Shown here: positions 1 through 12,889 of the stretch, one piece after another
Layout of the letters: each line of letters starts with the position of its first letter
Position numbering within the stretch: the stretch's first letter is position 1
From: Buddleja alternifolia
Lineage: Eukaryota; Streptophyta; Magnoliopsida; Lamiales; Scrophulariaceae
DNA: 64,000 nt
Direction of reading: 5' to 3'
NCBI GenBank assembly: GCA_019426215.1
Contig: CM033402.1
Span: forward strand, 37,746,657-37,810,656
Translations under genes and position numbers: made by a program
Notes under the pieces: model-generated
Told to the model about the DNA's origin: nothing
The model's database searches: none
Seen by the model: the letters and a program-made list of their open reading frames with translations, nothing else

Positions 1-758
1 CTTGGCACTAGTTTCATCTTTAGATGCTAAAAATTCTACCCATGTATAGCGTGAGAAATCATCAACTATTACTAGTGAATACTTTTTACCACTAACGCTC
101 ATGATTTGAATAGGACCAAACAAATCTAAATGTAGTAATTCAAGTATTCGAGAGGTCGATAGATGAAGCTTCTTCTTAAAAGATGATTTAACTTGCTTAC
201 CCATTTGACAAGCATCACATAAGCGATCTTTATTAAAGGAACCCCTGGGTAATCCCTCTACAAGATTTAGCGATATTAATTGAGAGATTGCCTTAAAATT
301 GAGGTGATTCATTCTTCTATGCCATAACCAACCCAATTCATTTTGATTCTTAGCTACGAAACATGTAGGGTTGTTATCTAATGTTGAATCCCAATCTACT
401 AAGTATACATTGTTTGTTCTTCTTCCTTTTAATTTAGTAGATCCTGTCTTAACATCGATTATCTCGCACAAGTCACTAGAAAATTTAATTTCAAAGCCTT
501 TATCACAAAATTGACTTATGCTTAGGAGATTATGTTTAAGACCCTCAACATAGTATACATCATTGATCATGATGTTCCCCCTATGCATGATACCTATACC
601 TTTAGTTTTACCTTTAGAATTATCACCGAATATAACTTGAGGACCATTGGTTGCACGATAGTTGATCAAGAGATCCTTTGATCCAGTCATATGTCTCGAC
701 GACCCACTATCTATGTACCAAATTGAGGTATCGGTGTTGGCTCTAGGTACCTGCATTC
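1..758 (-). CDS. Sirevirus-like protease and integrase N-terminus (partial, runs off the left edge)
   Basis: The minus-strand frame is open from about 758 to base 1. It shows the aspartic-protease motif DSGSSRHM near 690-710. A GAG-pre-integrase zinc-binding HHCC module follows, with WHRRMNHL around 315-335 and CDACQMGK around 200-225. The start of the integrase core (DFSRYTWVEF) lies at 25-60. No stop codon was seen in this stretch, unlike the gag upstream. It is separated from the preceding gag-like frame (ending at 770) by a frame change and stop, so it would not be translated as one polyprotein in this copy. Reverse transcriptase and RNase H must lie outside the window. Confidence 0.75.
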
Positions 759-769
759 AAAGGGCAGTT

Positions 770-2990
770 CTAATTCTTCTTAGGTACCCATTTTGTTTTG
801 GGTCCTTCTTTGTTAGTGACGTTAGTCTGAATTAGAATCTTCGGAACCCACATTTGCCTTGTCTTCATTTTGGGAAGATTGGCCTTTTTGGGTTTCGGTT
901 TGTGTTGTGTGTGCTCTTTAGGTGTATGGTAATATCCTTGATAATAGCAATAATCACAATCATAATCATGGTTATCATAGTGTCGATAATATGATCTAGA
1001 TCTTTGCGGATATTGACATTGGTATTTCCTTGATATTGGCTTAGGATGCACTTTTGGTGCTAGACGCTTAGCGTTTGATTTACTTGTAGAAGGTTTTTCC
1101 TTAGCCCTTCGAGCGCTTGGATATACTTTCTTTTGTAGATCATTTACTTTGGTCTTTCTTTTGACTGAGCCAGTGTTAGCTTTTTCATTTGATCTAATAC
1201 CAATATTCTGAGTCTCATTCAGCGTTTGTCTGTTTGAGCTTTCTCCCAAAGGTTACACCTTTTCCTGTTGGTTGATATAACCACAGACGCTTTGGTTTTG
1301 TGACCAGATTTATCACAACCTAAACCGGTCTTTTCACCAAATGCTCTGGTTACTTCAGTCACATTATCTAGCGTTCTAGAAGCTTTTGATAATGATGAGA
1401 TAAGCTGCTCTGATTTAGCAAGTTTAGCGATCAATTCAGCTTCTCTCTTGACTATTATATCAATATCACCTTTTAATTGAATAATTTCACTCTCAAGCGA
1501 TTGGTTCTTCTCAATGCACTGTTGCTGAATTTGCAACTCTGCTTTGAGCGTCACTTTGTCGCCTTGAGCGCTGAGATGATGTAAAGGTGATTTTGAAATA
1601 TTTTTGCGGCTTCTTGACAATCATTATAATATTCTTTACTTTGTCAAGTAATTCATCATAAGAAAGGGGATGACATAATTCAGTGGTTACCTCAGATAGC
1701 GAATCGTCAGACTCTTCATCATCTCTTGCCATAAGACAAATGAATGCTGAGTCGCTTGAAGGCTCATCATCACTGCTTTCATCTGATGATTCCAAGTCCT
1801 CTTCAGGAGTGTAAAATGGTTCTGATTCTGCTAGCAATCCTTGTTGCCTTAGATTATTCCTGAATTGACTTCTGTGTGCTTGGTCTTGCTTTGTAGGTTT
1901 AGACACATTCGGATATGGGCAATTAACTTGGAAATGCCCTGGTTTCCTGCAATTATAACAAAGATTTGTTTTCATCTTTTGTTCATTTGTTAATCTTGCA
2001 AATCGTGGTTTTGGAACCACTGGTGCTGAGAGGTCTTGCTGAGAAGACGCTTGATGCTGAATTGGCGCTGGAGAGGGGTGCAGGATAGTGAGGCGTTTGA
2101 TATTGTTGTAGATTTTGAACAGGCGCTTGATATGAATTTTGTCCTGGATGTTTAGGACTGCTTCCTTTCTTCTCATATTTCAGGAACTTTCTGAATCTGT
2201 TTAGAAGCGCTAGTTCTTCTTCCTCACTTATATCTGAAGCCTTTCCTTTACTACTGGATTTTCCTTTGATTGATGCCATTAGCGCTCCAGATTCAATTAC
2301 TGGACTGCTCACTGCATCGCTGGCCGTATTCAACTCAAACTCAAATGCCTTGAGTTCTGAAAAAGCATCTTCTGGAGTTAGACTGTCCAGATTGTTGATT
2401 CTCTCATTGCAGTTGTTTTCATAAGGAATCTACTCGGGAGACTTCTGAAGATTTTGACGACCATTTCCCGATTTTGTAGTTCCATGCCCAAAGATGTTAA
2501 TTCTGTGACAAGAGTGTAAATCTCATGTCTAATTGTTCTAGTGTCTCATTGGATAACATTGAAGCCGTTGAATTTTTCTTTGGCAATTGATAATTTGTTT
2601 TCCTTGATTTGTGCTGCCACCACAAATAGTAGCCAACTTATCCCAAATTTCTTTAGTTGTATTGCATGATTTGACTTTGACTTAATTTCGTTGTCATGTC
2701 ACCAATGGCTGTGTATTCTCATACATACCGTCATTGTCTAGTCTCGTGGCTCGTCGACGCTGGTTATATTCTTGGCTTCTCACATAACCTGTGGCTCGTG
2801 TGCTTCTGTGATATCGTGATATTTTGATTCCATCTGAAATGATATCACACATCACACATCACATGAACACAAATAAAGTAAACGCTTTGACCTTCCATGA
2901 ATCATAATTTGACTCGGTCAACTTGGGAACTTTAGAGAATGCCATGAAAAATTTAAAGTAATTTTAAAGCGACTATATAAATTTTTTTTT
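770..2990 (-). pseudogene. Broken Sirevirus-like gag
   Basis: Several minus-strand frames carry gag parts. From right to left: a gag N-terminal region around 2340-2950, interrupted by stops; a basic, Ser/Gln-rich segment at 1983-2333 in a different frame from the next piece; a CCHC zinc knuckle (CYNCRKPGHFQVNC) near 1920-1965; an acidic Ser/Asp/Glu-rich stretch near 1690-1810; a helical, probably coiled-coil segment at 1300-1560; and a basic Tyr/His-rich tail at 770-1249. The knuckle binds RNA in Gag. The overlapping frames mean at least three indels or stops. The protease frame follows after 770. Confidence 0.6.
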
Positions 2991-3048
2991 AAAAAAAATG
3001 GATCTGAACAAGCAGTTACGCTTGGAAACGCTTAGGTTTCAACTTCAA

Positions 3049-3062
3049 CCGCTCTGATACCA
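3049..3062 (-). other. Primer-binding site of the Sirevirus-like element
   Basis: On the minus strand this reads TGGTATCAGAGCGG, complementary to the 3' end of initiator methionine tRNA. It sits two bases inside the LTR end at 3065, which fixes the 5' LTR boundary and the element orientation. Confidence 0.85.
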
Positions 3063-3064
3063 CT

Positions 3065-4824
3065 TGTTGGTCCCAAGTGGTATACGAAAGGGTCTAGAAG
3101 GGGGGGGGGGGTTGAATAGACCCTGAAGTCTTTTCGACTTCAAAATTCGTATCACTTTGAAGTATTTGAACGCTCGGAAGCTTTGAGCGCTGGGTGCGGC
3201 GCTTGAGAGATAATGACTTAAGCGCTGGTTTCAGGCGCTTGGGAAAAGTTAACTTAGACTTGGTGATTTCAACGCTTACCAAAGTAGGGCAGAGTTTAGT
3301 CACTAAATCAGGGTTAGCACAGCGGAAGTATTTTATAGCTTAGCGTTCGATTTGTTAATAAAAGTAGTCGCTTAGTTGTTTTAAAACTTTATCAAAGAAT
3401 ATGCAATATGAATAGTAAAGCAATAAAGCAGTAAATAGCACAAGATATTTGTAAGGTTCACTGGGTGATGTAATCCCAGCTACGTCCTTCTTCTCCTTTT
3501 ATCAGGGAGGTTTTCCACTATGATGATTATCGAAGGGTCACACAGAGACTTCTACAAATAGAGGGAGATTGGATATGATCTCGGAACTCCTTGGTCACAC
3601 AGATTTCAGCTCCACTAAAGACCTTCTATCCCCTTGCTCTTTCACTCAGAAATGGTGCAAGTTACGCTTGATCTCGGAACTCCTTGGTCACACAGATTTC
3701 AGCTCCAATAGAGATCTTCTTCCACAAGCTTCTTTTACACAAAAATATTGCTTGTAAGTCAACAAGCTTTCTCACTCAGATGAAAGGTGTTGATGTTTTG
3801 GTCACGGGTTTGTTTGTTTTTGGAAAGTTCAAACAACTTGGAGATATCTCAATAGTAGTGTAGGTTCTTCTTAAAAAGAGGTTTGAGATATGGGTGACTG
3901 TCTAGGAATGTATTTGAGAAAGCTTAAAGGGTTCGGCTCTGGAGTGTATAAGCTTTTCTCAAAAAAATTCAGCAACGTTTTGGACCCTTTTTCTTATTTT
4001 TACGTCCAGATGTTTTCTATATATGTTTTTTTTTTGTCCCTTTTGCTGAAAAGGTTATTTATAGATTGTTATGAGATTTTGTCCGTTGGACACGGTTGGA
4101 ATCTCGTTTCCCTAAACATTCCATGAGTTCTGACAATCCTAACTTTGGGTATATTTAATTGGTTAGGCATGGTCTTGGTTTCATAAATCTGACAGTCTCG
4201 GTCAAGATATGGCTTGCCCATAAGTTGTAGTGCTTATATTTTAATAGTCCATTTGATGGTCTAATTCCCGTTTGATTCATGCATCTTTGATAACTTGGAT
4301 TTGAATCTTCAGGTTACGCTTGGAGAACTAGGCGCTTGAGCCTTTGGAGTTTAGGCTTTTTGAAAGTAGCCTTCTTTGTTAATCAGACGCTTGAGAAAGG
4401 TCACAATCTTTGCCCGATTTTTAGACGCTTGTCCTTTCACTTTATCTTTGATAGACTCACTCAGAATTCTATCATTGACTTAGTGTTAAGTACTTGGTCT
4501 AAGGTCCATAACAAATCTTGAGCGCTGAGTTCGTAACCTGGGATAGTCTTTTAGCGTTTGACGGACGCTTGAGACTAATCTTTATCTTTACTGTTTCTTC
4601 AGACGCTTGATCTTCAACTTCATCACTTGGTAGACTCACACAGAATTCTTCTAGTGATTTAGTATCACATTCTTAGTCTAAACTCTATAAAGATAAAAAT
4701 ACAAGCCTAGTATAAAAACACGAGCTTTCAGGCGCTTATACATTTGTTCTACGAAAGCCTTTATACTTTACATTTCTTGGGGTCTAACATGGAATCCTAA
4801 TTGTCATCATCAAAACATCTAACA
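3065..4824 (-). repeat. 5' LTR of the Sirevirus-like element
   Basis: It begins TGTTGG next to the primer-binding site and ends in CTAACA, giving TG...CA termini on both strands. A run of about 11 G occurs at 3101-3111. The LTR holds many copies of a CGCTTGA-like motif and an internal 93-bp-period duplication (separate entries). The three short frames around 3094-4521 are not credible genes. Confidence 0.7.
3576..3707 (+). repeat. Two direct copies of a 39-bp sequence, period 93 bp
   Basis: The 39 bases at 3576-3614 recur exactly at 3669-3707 inside the LTR. The sequence between the copies is only partly similar, so this looks like an old local duplication of about 93 bp with a better-preserved core. 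Confidence 0.85.
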
Positions 4825-5921
4825 TGAAATTCCTAACATGACCTCCGATTGGGTGATTCAAAGTTGCCAGTGATGATAGACAGAGATCTACACTTTGGAG
4901 AAGAAAAATTTGTTCAAATCCGTATATAAATGCTCTAAAATTCTGAAATTTCGTCCAGTTTCCTCAATTGCAATGATTTCCGCCTTACTCAAAGCACACA
5001 AATCCCAAGCATGGGGCATAAATCATGCATAAACCAATGTAAATAAAATAAATATGAGGCTTTAAAAAATGTAAATCTCACACTATCACGAAGAAACAAC
5101 AAAATCACGAGATAACATAAACATAACTGCTCCGACGGGAATTAAAACTGCCGCTAACGTAAGGCACTAGACATGCTATAAAATCTAAAGCCACATAATA
5201 AATTTATCGTCTTTAATTAATGCAATCTATTTAATTAAAATTCTTGGATCAATTTAATGCCCCAATAATTATTTTAGAGAACAATTAAAATACATAATTT
5301 TTAATTTTTCTAAATCTTATCGAAAATACTTAATTTTCAATTTTCCAAAAATACCACGAAAAACATTTTTCTTTATTTGTATATTTTTCCCAAACTTTTC
5401 AAAAATTACATAAATTCCCAAAGTTTCCAAAATAGCCCTTAAACAAATTAGGGTTTGCAATTTAGCCCCCAATCATCCATGGACATCCGACAAACAATAA
5501 TCGACATGAGTCCAGCGCGTGCGATACACGAACGCACAACGCAGTGTTACACGCACCGACAGTGTGTGTAGTACGCAGTGCTGCGATGTTCGACGATGAC
5601 CGACTGAGGCCTTACCAGCTCGACTGCTGTGATTTTTCGCGATTTCCATTGTTCAATTGAACGTGAATAACTCCAATGTTATTTTTTCACAATTCAATTA
5701 CTACAGATTCATCAAAAATCAAACACAGTCTTACACAGATAATTTCAGGCTTAAATTGATTTTTTAGAAATCACAACAATTTCAGATTTAAACATAAATC
5801 AATCCGAGAGAAAACTAATTAAAATATACAAATTCAATTTAATTCAATAAATGAATTACGCGCATATAAACATGTACATGTAAAATCGAGCTATATAAAT
5901 TTTTTTTGGCTCTGATACCAC
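4825..5921 (-). other. Truncated copia leader with primer-binding site
   Basis: About 1.1 kb of AT-rich non-coding DNA lies between the Sirevirus-like LTR and another minus-strand LTR. At 5909-5920 it carries GGCTCTGATACCA, the complement of a methionine-tRNA primer-binding site, directly before the LTR start at 5922. It is therefore the untranslated leader of a minus-strand retrotransposon whose gag-pol is absent, presumably cut off by the neighbouring insertion. No gene is seen. Confidence 0.65.
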
Positions 5922-7790
5922 TGTTGGACCTACCCAGTGATCTAGCACCTGAATTCGTGCACGCGCAGTGGAAGCAAATCACAATAATATAATATCAACG
6001 CGCATGATGAGTTATTTGTTGGGTTATTCACAAAAAATAAATTGCGCAGCAAAAGTTTTTAAAATTTTAAACCCAAAGTGAATTCTCGATTTGCATAGAC
6101 GAATCAATTAATCGCAAAAACGAATAAAATTACCCGTTGAAGCGAAATGGTTGGAGACTCAATTCCACCTTCAAAAATTCGAACCTTGAAGGCTTGAAGA
6201 CTTCAAGAACGCGTGCAATCCAATCTTCACGAATCATTGATCCTTTCTTGAATTCTCGATCCGAACAACGAACGAACTTCGCCTCTAAATAATCACGCGG
6301 ATTGATTTGACAAAAAATCCCTCATTTTCTTCTATGTGACCGACAGCTAGTGTATGTAGAGAGAGGGAGGAGTTTTTCTTTTCTTTCTAGGAGAGTTTGA
6401 TATATTTCTTATGTCTTGTTTAGGTCAAGGAGTCCTTTTATTATCACTTAACTTATTGACCAAGACAAGCAAAAAGAGTTCTCGTTGGGCATCCTAGTGA
6501 ACGCCCAACTTAACCCTAGGAGGCATCCAAATGGACGTCCTCACCTAGGCCCGGGACTTTCTTTTGTTTTAATTAATTATCTATTTAATTAATAATTCAT
6601 TATATCCAATAAATAAATTAATTAAATAACTAAATTAATTAGATAAATTAATTCATTAATTTATTTCCTTAAGAAATTAATTAATAATTAATCTTATCCT
6701 TATAATTAATCATCTCATCCAATGAGTAATTAATTAATTATTTAATTTATCCAATAAATTAAATCTCCCAGAATAAAATAGAAAATCCTTTCATTATTCT
6801 TTATCAATCCTTTAGCGCGACTCTTTAGGTTCTTTTCGTTTAGTAATGAGAGGAATCCAAAAGAAATGGGTAACACCTAGCCAGTCACGTGGCCCACTTC
6901 GTAGCCCTAATGAAATCGAATGATTGGATCATTCCACAACCTTCCAATCGTAAATACCGTATAAGTATAAACCCGTGTTCACGTGCCCCAGTCAAGTGAG
7001 AGCCATGGTTATGTTAAACTCATTGGACTTGACCATATGTATTAATTATAATAATACGAGATCATTGAGATCGATTTAGTGCCTCCACAATCTTCTTTTT
7101 TGCTTTGGCTAAAGACTTTGATCTCTATTTATCTATAATCACATAGGATACTTTCTCATTCACATATGAGAGAACAAATCCTATATTAGTTATCAACTAA
7201 GACTACCACTTGTCCATCAAGCCGCATTTCGAGGTCGATCCCACCAACGGGTGAATTGGATCTAACTACTCTAGTCAAAGACTTAATGTCACAAATGCAT
7301 CTTCAGCCTGATACTTCAGGTCAAAGGTTCACTTATACCTATTACGCATAATCAGTTCTGTCATTGACAGTCACAGAGTGAAAACCCATGTGACAGAATC
7401 GATGTGAGTCGTGTTCGAGCATATCAGTTCTATTGATATGTCTACAGTCTTAAGCTCCCAGCATCACATGGTGTTCGACTGGCACTCCCATGTCAAAGTT
7501 AAGATCGTACAAGTGTAATAAGTCTTTATTTGTCCATTAAAGACTTCATATTACTTGTGAACGAGTTTAAGTAATCAAGATCAATCTCTCTAGTGCCAAT
7601 CTTCCTATCCCATAGGAAGTAGAGAGAGTGCACTGAAAACATAGACAAAATGTTTTACACTACTTATAGATGCAGATAAGATTTAAGTGAAAACTAAACA
7701 ACGCTTTTTATTATGAATAATAAATAAGTTCATTACAATAAAGATGCCCTATCATTCTATATTCTATGGCATCTGAGGGCATAATCCTAA
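5922..7790 (-). repeat. Long LTR A (5' LTR of a truncated minus-strand element)
   Basis: It starts TGTTGGACC immediately after a primer-binding site and ends near ATAATCCTAA at 7790; the expected final CA is mutated or lost. It holds an internal block rich in AATTAATTAA at about 6565-6780. Length is about 1.87 kb, close to the other LTRs of this cluster. No protein-coding potential is seen. Confidence 0.65.
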
Positions 7791-9755
7791 AATTATTTAC
7801 ATATCAAGTTCGATTTCACAATAATCACATACGAAGGGGGTTGTATAACCGTTGTACTTTTCTCGAGTTGTGTCTAAAGCTAACTCGTACAAACTCTCGC
7901 TACCTTTGTATTTATTCACCTTCAAGCTTTTCCTCGTCTCTCCGGATAAAACCTTCAAGCACTCCACGTGTCGTGAATCTAAGTTTATCCACACCCCAAG
8001 TATTTCTTGAAACTCTTTAGTATAACTCCGTGCTAGCTTCATTGTACTAAATTTGGCTTATGGAGAATTATGGAGAAATAACTATATAGACTCATGTGAG
8101 AGAAAAGATGAGAGGAGAGAATTTTTATCACAAGAAAAAATTCCAAGCACAAATGTGTGTGTAGAGGGCGGCAGCTTTGAGCTTTAAATAGTCTTTGTGG
8201 ACTGGCTGCCCTCTCTCTCCTTCCTTACCTGGGAGTTTGACTTTTGTCAAACTCTTTTCCTTGTGGAGTTCCTTCCATGTAGCAATTCCTAGTATATCTA
8301 GGATATCTTTCTACACAAGAGAGATATATATTAACATATACATATATATATTATAAATATTCTCCATATCTTTTCACGTAGGAAATATATATAATTCCGT
8401 ATACATATATTTATATAATATTTATATATATATCCTATATATTTAATTAATCTACCTACAAAAGGTAATCAAATATTAGCCTCTAATTTATTAATCCACA
8501 TAGGATAATTAATTTACATTTAATATTAACTAAACAAATTAATTAATCTCTATTTAATTAATTCTACTAAAGAATTAATTTAATCCACATATGATTAATT
8601 TCCCTTTAAATTAGTACACATAGGAATTACTCTAATTCACATAGGATTAATTCCACATAGTTAATTCTACACAAGAACTAATATTTTCCATAAGAAGGTT
8701 CATACTCGAGTTGAGTGTGTGACCCTTTAGATTCATTCACATGCTAGCAATGAGACCTTTCTCTTAGGCTTAAATAATTATCGCATAGACAATTAATTAA
8801 GGTCTCTACTTTTGTCACCAAACTCGACTCGAGGCTCCCACCGATCATAATTCGATGTATAGAAACGTCGTCACGAAGACCTAGAAATAAATGATTATCA
8901 TGAAGGACCTCTCCTGGTTATGATCTTAGTATGAGTCACTCCTTCCATCATTTTCCCGATCCGAGTCTAGAGTTTGGGTACAGTCGAAACTTCAGTAACT
9001 CAGATAACTATGTTTGTGTTCTGATCATAGTGACATTCGCCATCTAAGAACAATCACCACTTCTTCTTAATGACTTTGATACTCTGGCCAGAGATTTTCC
9101 ACTGGTCATCTATGTCAAGCAACAGCATAGGAAATCTCCCAGCATCTATACCGTGGATGGATCCCTCTTTCGATATCATCTATTATATCGTTCGGTTAGA
9201 CTTCACCAACCTTACTCACTCTCGAGATTCTCCTGGAATCCGGGATAAGATCAAAGTGCAGTGAGTCAAACTCATCGCAGCTATGATATCTTAGATAGCT
9301 CAAGGATTATCTCAACTACATAACCCTTATGATTCCAAGGTCGACACTGAACCAACATGGAATCCAGCGGGGTTGCTCAGTCTCAACACTACACAAGTGT
9401 AGATCCTCTGTACGTACACTGATCCTCGATCAATGCCCATGGAACAAGGCACAACCATTACTGGATGTAGTACGATCAAGCGTTTACAAGAATATGATCT
9501 CCATTTTTCTCATTACTCTATGGTTTGGAACTAGTTTAGGATTACGACCTTTGAGAATATTCCAAAGTCGCCACCTACATGTGCGCAACCGTTCCCTTAG
9601 CAAATCTATGATTCTCAGGACTCTATCAACTACGCATAGATTTATAGATAAAGACAAATGCCATATAATAAAAGATTTGAAATATAAAACAAGACTTTAC
9701 TTAAATGTTATTACAGGTTTGGTAGTGCCATAAATGGCTAGCCGGATACCTAACA
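7791..9755 (-). repeat. Long LTR B, related to its neighbours, truncated at its left side
   Basis: It ends CCTAACA at 9755 and contains the shared core GTGTGTGACCCTTTAG near 8716-8732 plus a long AATTAA-rich block at 8440-8620. The left end lacks a TG start and a primer-binding site, so it probably lost its sense 3' terminus. The small frames inside (for example 9329-9733) are not supported as genes. Confidence 0.5.
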
Positions 9756-9918
9756 CTAACAGCCCAAGCCTCACCTCCTCCCCCAACCCAAGCGACATAC
9801 CCCTCCCCCAAAAACCCACTCTGTCGGTGAAGTCCCCCCTTCCCTTGCTCACACCTTGTCGAAGCCCCCATACTACCCAAACCCGGACACCCCTACCCCT
9901 AATTGTGAACCAAGGTAC
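9756..9918. other. C-rich spacer between LTRs
   Basis: About 160 bp rich in CCC and ACC separates LTR B from LTR D. A frame through it is Pro/Ser/Thr-rich but has no recognisable domain. It ends with GGTAC, the target-site copy of the following solo LTR. Confidence 0.5.
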
Positions 9919-9928
9919 TAGTGTTAGA

Positions 9929-10242
9929 TGCCCTCTGAGCCAATGTTTGGCTTGTTTAAAAGAATATAAACACTATGACAGTCGTATTTTATGAATATAT
10001 AATCATTTGGTATTATCTTTATTATAATTGCTTATATAGTCTAGATAAAGATCTCTTTGGATTACCCAGAGATAGGGGAGTAGTGTGCCCTTCGAGCCAA
10101 TGTTTGGTTTGTTTAAAAGAATGTAAACACTATGACAGTTGTATTTTATGAATATATAATCATTTGGTATTATATTTATTATAATTGCTTATATAGTCTA
10201 GATAAAGATCCCTTTGGATTACACAGAGCTAGGGGAGTAGTG
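9929..10242 (+). repeat. Tandem duplication, two 157-bp units
   Basis: The unit at 9929-10085 is repeated at 10086-10242 with only a few substitutions, starting seven bases inside LTR D. Both copies end AGGGGAGTAGTG. Confidence 0.9.
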
Positions 10243-10755
10243 TGTGACTATGGAACACTCTCAAGGGCTGTAATCCTTAAAACTTGTTCCAAGTCATGGA
10301 GACAATGAGATAAGGGATATCATAGTCTCGTCAAGACTTGTCTGTATATGTCATTCTCAAATGGGAGAGTGTCTTGTTCCTTAGACAATGACCCACTGGG
10401 TCAATGCATATATGGAGATTCATGCTTTGGAGAAGTGTGGAATAGAACGACCCCGCAAGGACACCTCATTGGTACTGTGTCGAGCATTGAGTCCTTTGGT
10501 TTAGTTAATCCTTTCACCTGATATGTCATGTCTAGAAAGAAAAGGATACTACCCACTATACTTTGATATATGGCACGCACTCCATAAGAGTTATACGGTG
10601 GTGTATGTTCTGTATAGTCTGGTAGTATAGCAGAACAAATGGCATTAGCAGGAATTCATCCAGGGAATTAAACCTGGTATTTCCTAAGTTGTTGTGAGAA
10701 TCTAAATGATCGATAAAGCCTTTGATCAAAACATATGTCTTAGAAGAGGGATTAG

Positions 10756-12889
10756 TGGTCCCTATTGGGAAACATACATATAGCCTGACTATGCACAACG
10801 GAAAATTAAAATTTTTGTTTCTAGGATTTAAGCATGCGAGTTTATTAATCCTATGGGCTTATCGAGTATCATAGGTTTGCTCATCTCTACACTAGTTATT
10901 TAAAACTTGAATAAAAAAGATCTTAACTAAATCGAAAGACTTCTTCTTCCTTAGCGTAAGCTCCCTAGCTTGCTCCTCGTTCCTTGGATCAACTGACTCG
11001 TTTTTTTCCTTGATAAAGATTTTGAATTCCTCCACTAAAATCACCCTTGACCGGATTCTTAATTCACTTCAGAGACCCAAATGTTTCTCCTCTAAAGTTG
11101 ATCCACATCCCGGATACCCACTTGTTTATAATCTTTAGCTAGGTTGATCTAAAGATATTTATTCCAACTCTAAGGAATAGTGTATGGGATTATGGTGAAA
11201 GCAAAAAATTACTTCTCTAAGTATTTTGGAAGAGTTCTTGTATTCAAGATCTTGATGAATAGTCAAGAACTCAAGAACACTATATGAAAGAGAGAGGGGA
11301 ACGGTTTTTCTATACAAGAGGAACAAAATATTTGGCTTGTGAAGGTATAAAATTTTCGTTCTCTACATGTCCTATATATAGGACTAGGTTCTTGCAATTT
11401 TTTCCTATGTAAAACTCTTTTACATTAATTATTTTTCATGTAGGAATAGATGACTAATTAATTCTCAAATAGAACTCTTCTATTTTAATTAGTTTCCTTT
11501 CTCTCCAAGCAATCTTATTTCCTTTTAGAAGAAAATTAATTAAACTCCTTTAATTATTTTCCTCTCCTAATTTTCGACCAAGGCTATAAAATAAGCCTTT
11601 TAATAATTAATCCATCATACTAGATCAATTAAAAGTCTCTTCCAATTAATTAAATGCTTTCTAAACTTAACCTTAATTAAATTGATCTTATCAACTTAAT
11701 TAATTTATTTATCCAACACTTGAATAAATAAAATCATAATTAATTAATTAATTAATCTAATTAATTAATATATTAATTCAACTACTTTGAATTAAGTTCT
11801 CTTAGTTAAAAAATGGATTTGTCCGAGTATTGTGTGTGACCCTTTAGGTTCACCAACATACTAATAGTGGGTTCATAACCTTTATGATTTAATTTGGACA
11901 ATTAAATTATCTCGATTAATTAAACACTTTTAATTAACCATCTTATTATTTAATCTCCATTAAATATAAGATACCCACAAATCAAAGAAAAGTTTCTAGC
12001 TACTTATCTTGAAGACCTAGATGTAGGCGATTCAAAGTGAACCTTTTCAATCGCGCATTCCATGCAAGTGAGATTCTTTCATCATCTAATTTCCCAATTG
12101 AATTAAGGATCAAGGAATCTTATTGGTTGAGATCCTTGTAAATTCAACCTTAATAATTCAAGTGTGTTTGACTAGTGATTAATTAATTCAAGAAACTCAT
12201 TTCTTAATTAATTACTTACCTGCCTTGGCCAAGGACTAACTCAGTCAAACCAGTAGAATATTATAGGAAATTCACTTGTTCATCTAGACATGTGATGAAT
12301 CTTTTGTTGTCAACACCAACCTCCATTTACGAGTCACTATACCCAATCACCAGTCCATATGTGTCCTTATAAAAGAACTGGCACATAAGTCAAAGTGCAG
12401 TTAGTCAATATACAAGATTACTGTGATGACTCAAGTCAAAGAACTAATCTTGCACTATCGTGATTAAGAAACTCCTAATTCGACATATATAGAAATAATT
12501 CCAATTTAGGAAGTTTCAGTCAGGGTAATCAGTGAACTTGTTTTCAACAAGCACCCACATATGTGCATTTGTGTCAACTACATTAATGTCTATAAAACGA
12601 GACATTCTCTAATTAAGAGTGTGCATCATAGGCGCAAGTTTATTCAAATTATCAATGTCCTATGTTAATGATTCTATGACTTGGATGGTATTTAAAATTC
12701 ACAGCCTTAGAGACTTGTTTTATGATATCGATCCAATCAGATATCAAGTTCCATAGCTATGTGTGAATTCTAGAGACTTCATCATATAGTTATAACAATA
12801 TAAACATAAGATGAAGAAATGCCTTTTATTAATATAATGTAAAACGAAATTGTTTATCTAGGATTGGTTCGTAGAGCACTATTCTAACA
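10756..12889 (-). repeat. Long LTR E, nested in LTR D in opposite orientation
   Basis: The right end is ATTCTAACA at 12889. The left end is placed near TGGTCCC at 10756 from the spacing to a GCACAACGG block that resembles the GCAGTGG block near the start of LTR A. The shared core lies at about 11831-11848 in minus orientation, with an AATTAA-rich block at 11640-11770. A clean target duplication was not found, so the left boundary may shift by some tens of bases. Confidence 0.5.

Larger units (their letters stand above)
1..4824 (-). mobile_element. Partial Sirevirus-like Ty1/copia element, 5' half
   Basis: Read on the minus strand, the order is 5' LTR (right), primer-binding site, gag remnant, protease and the start of integrase, then the window ends. 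Protease before integrase, a zinc-knuckle gag and a methionine-tRNA primer site are copia characters. The coiled-coil, extended gag downstream of the knuckle and the G-rich LTR terminus resemble the Sirevirus (SIRE1/Maximus) lineage; this lineage call is inference. The right boundary is uncertain between 4789 and 4838 because three TAACA endings occur there. 4824 is preferred because a TGATGATGACA-type motif then follows the LTR start in the sense direction. Confidence 0.75.

Noticed and set aside
3889..4521. Small plus-strand frames in the Sirevirus-like LTR
   Set aside because: No domain, sense opposite to the element, inside a repeat.
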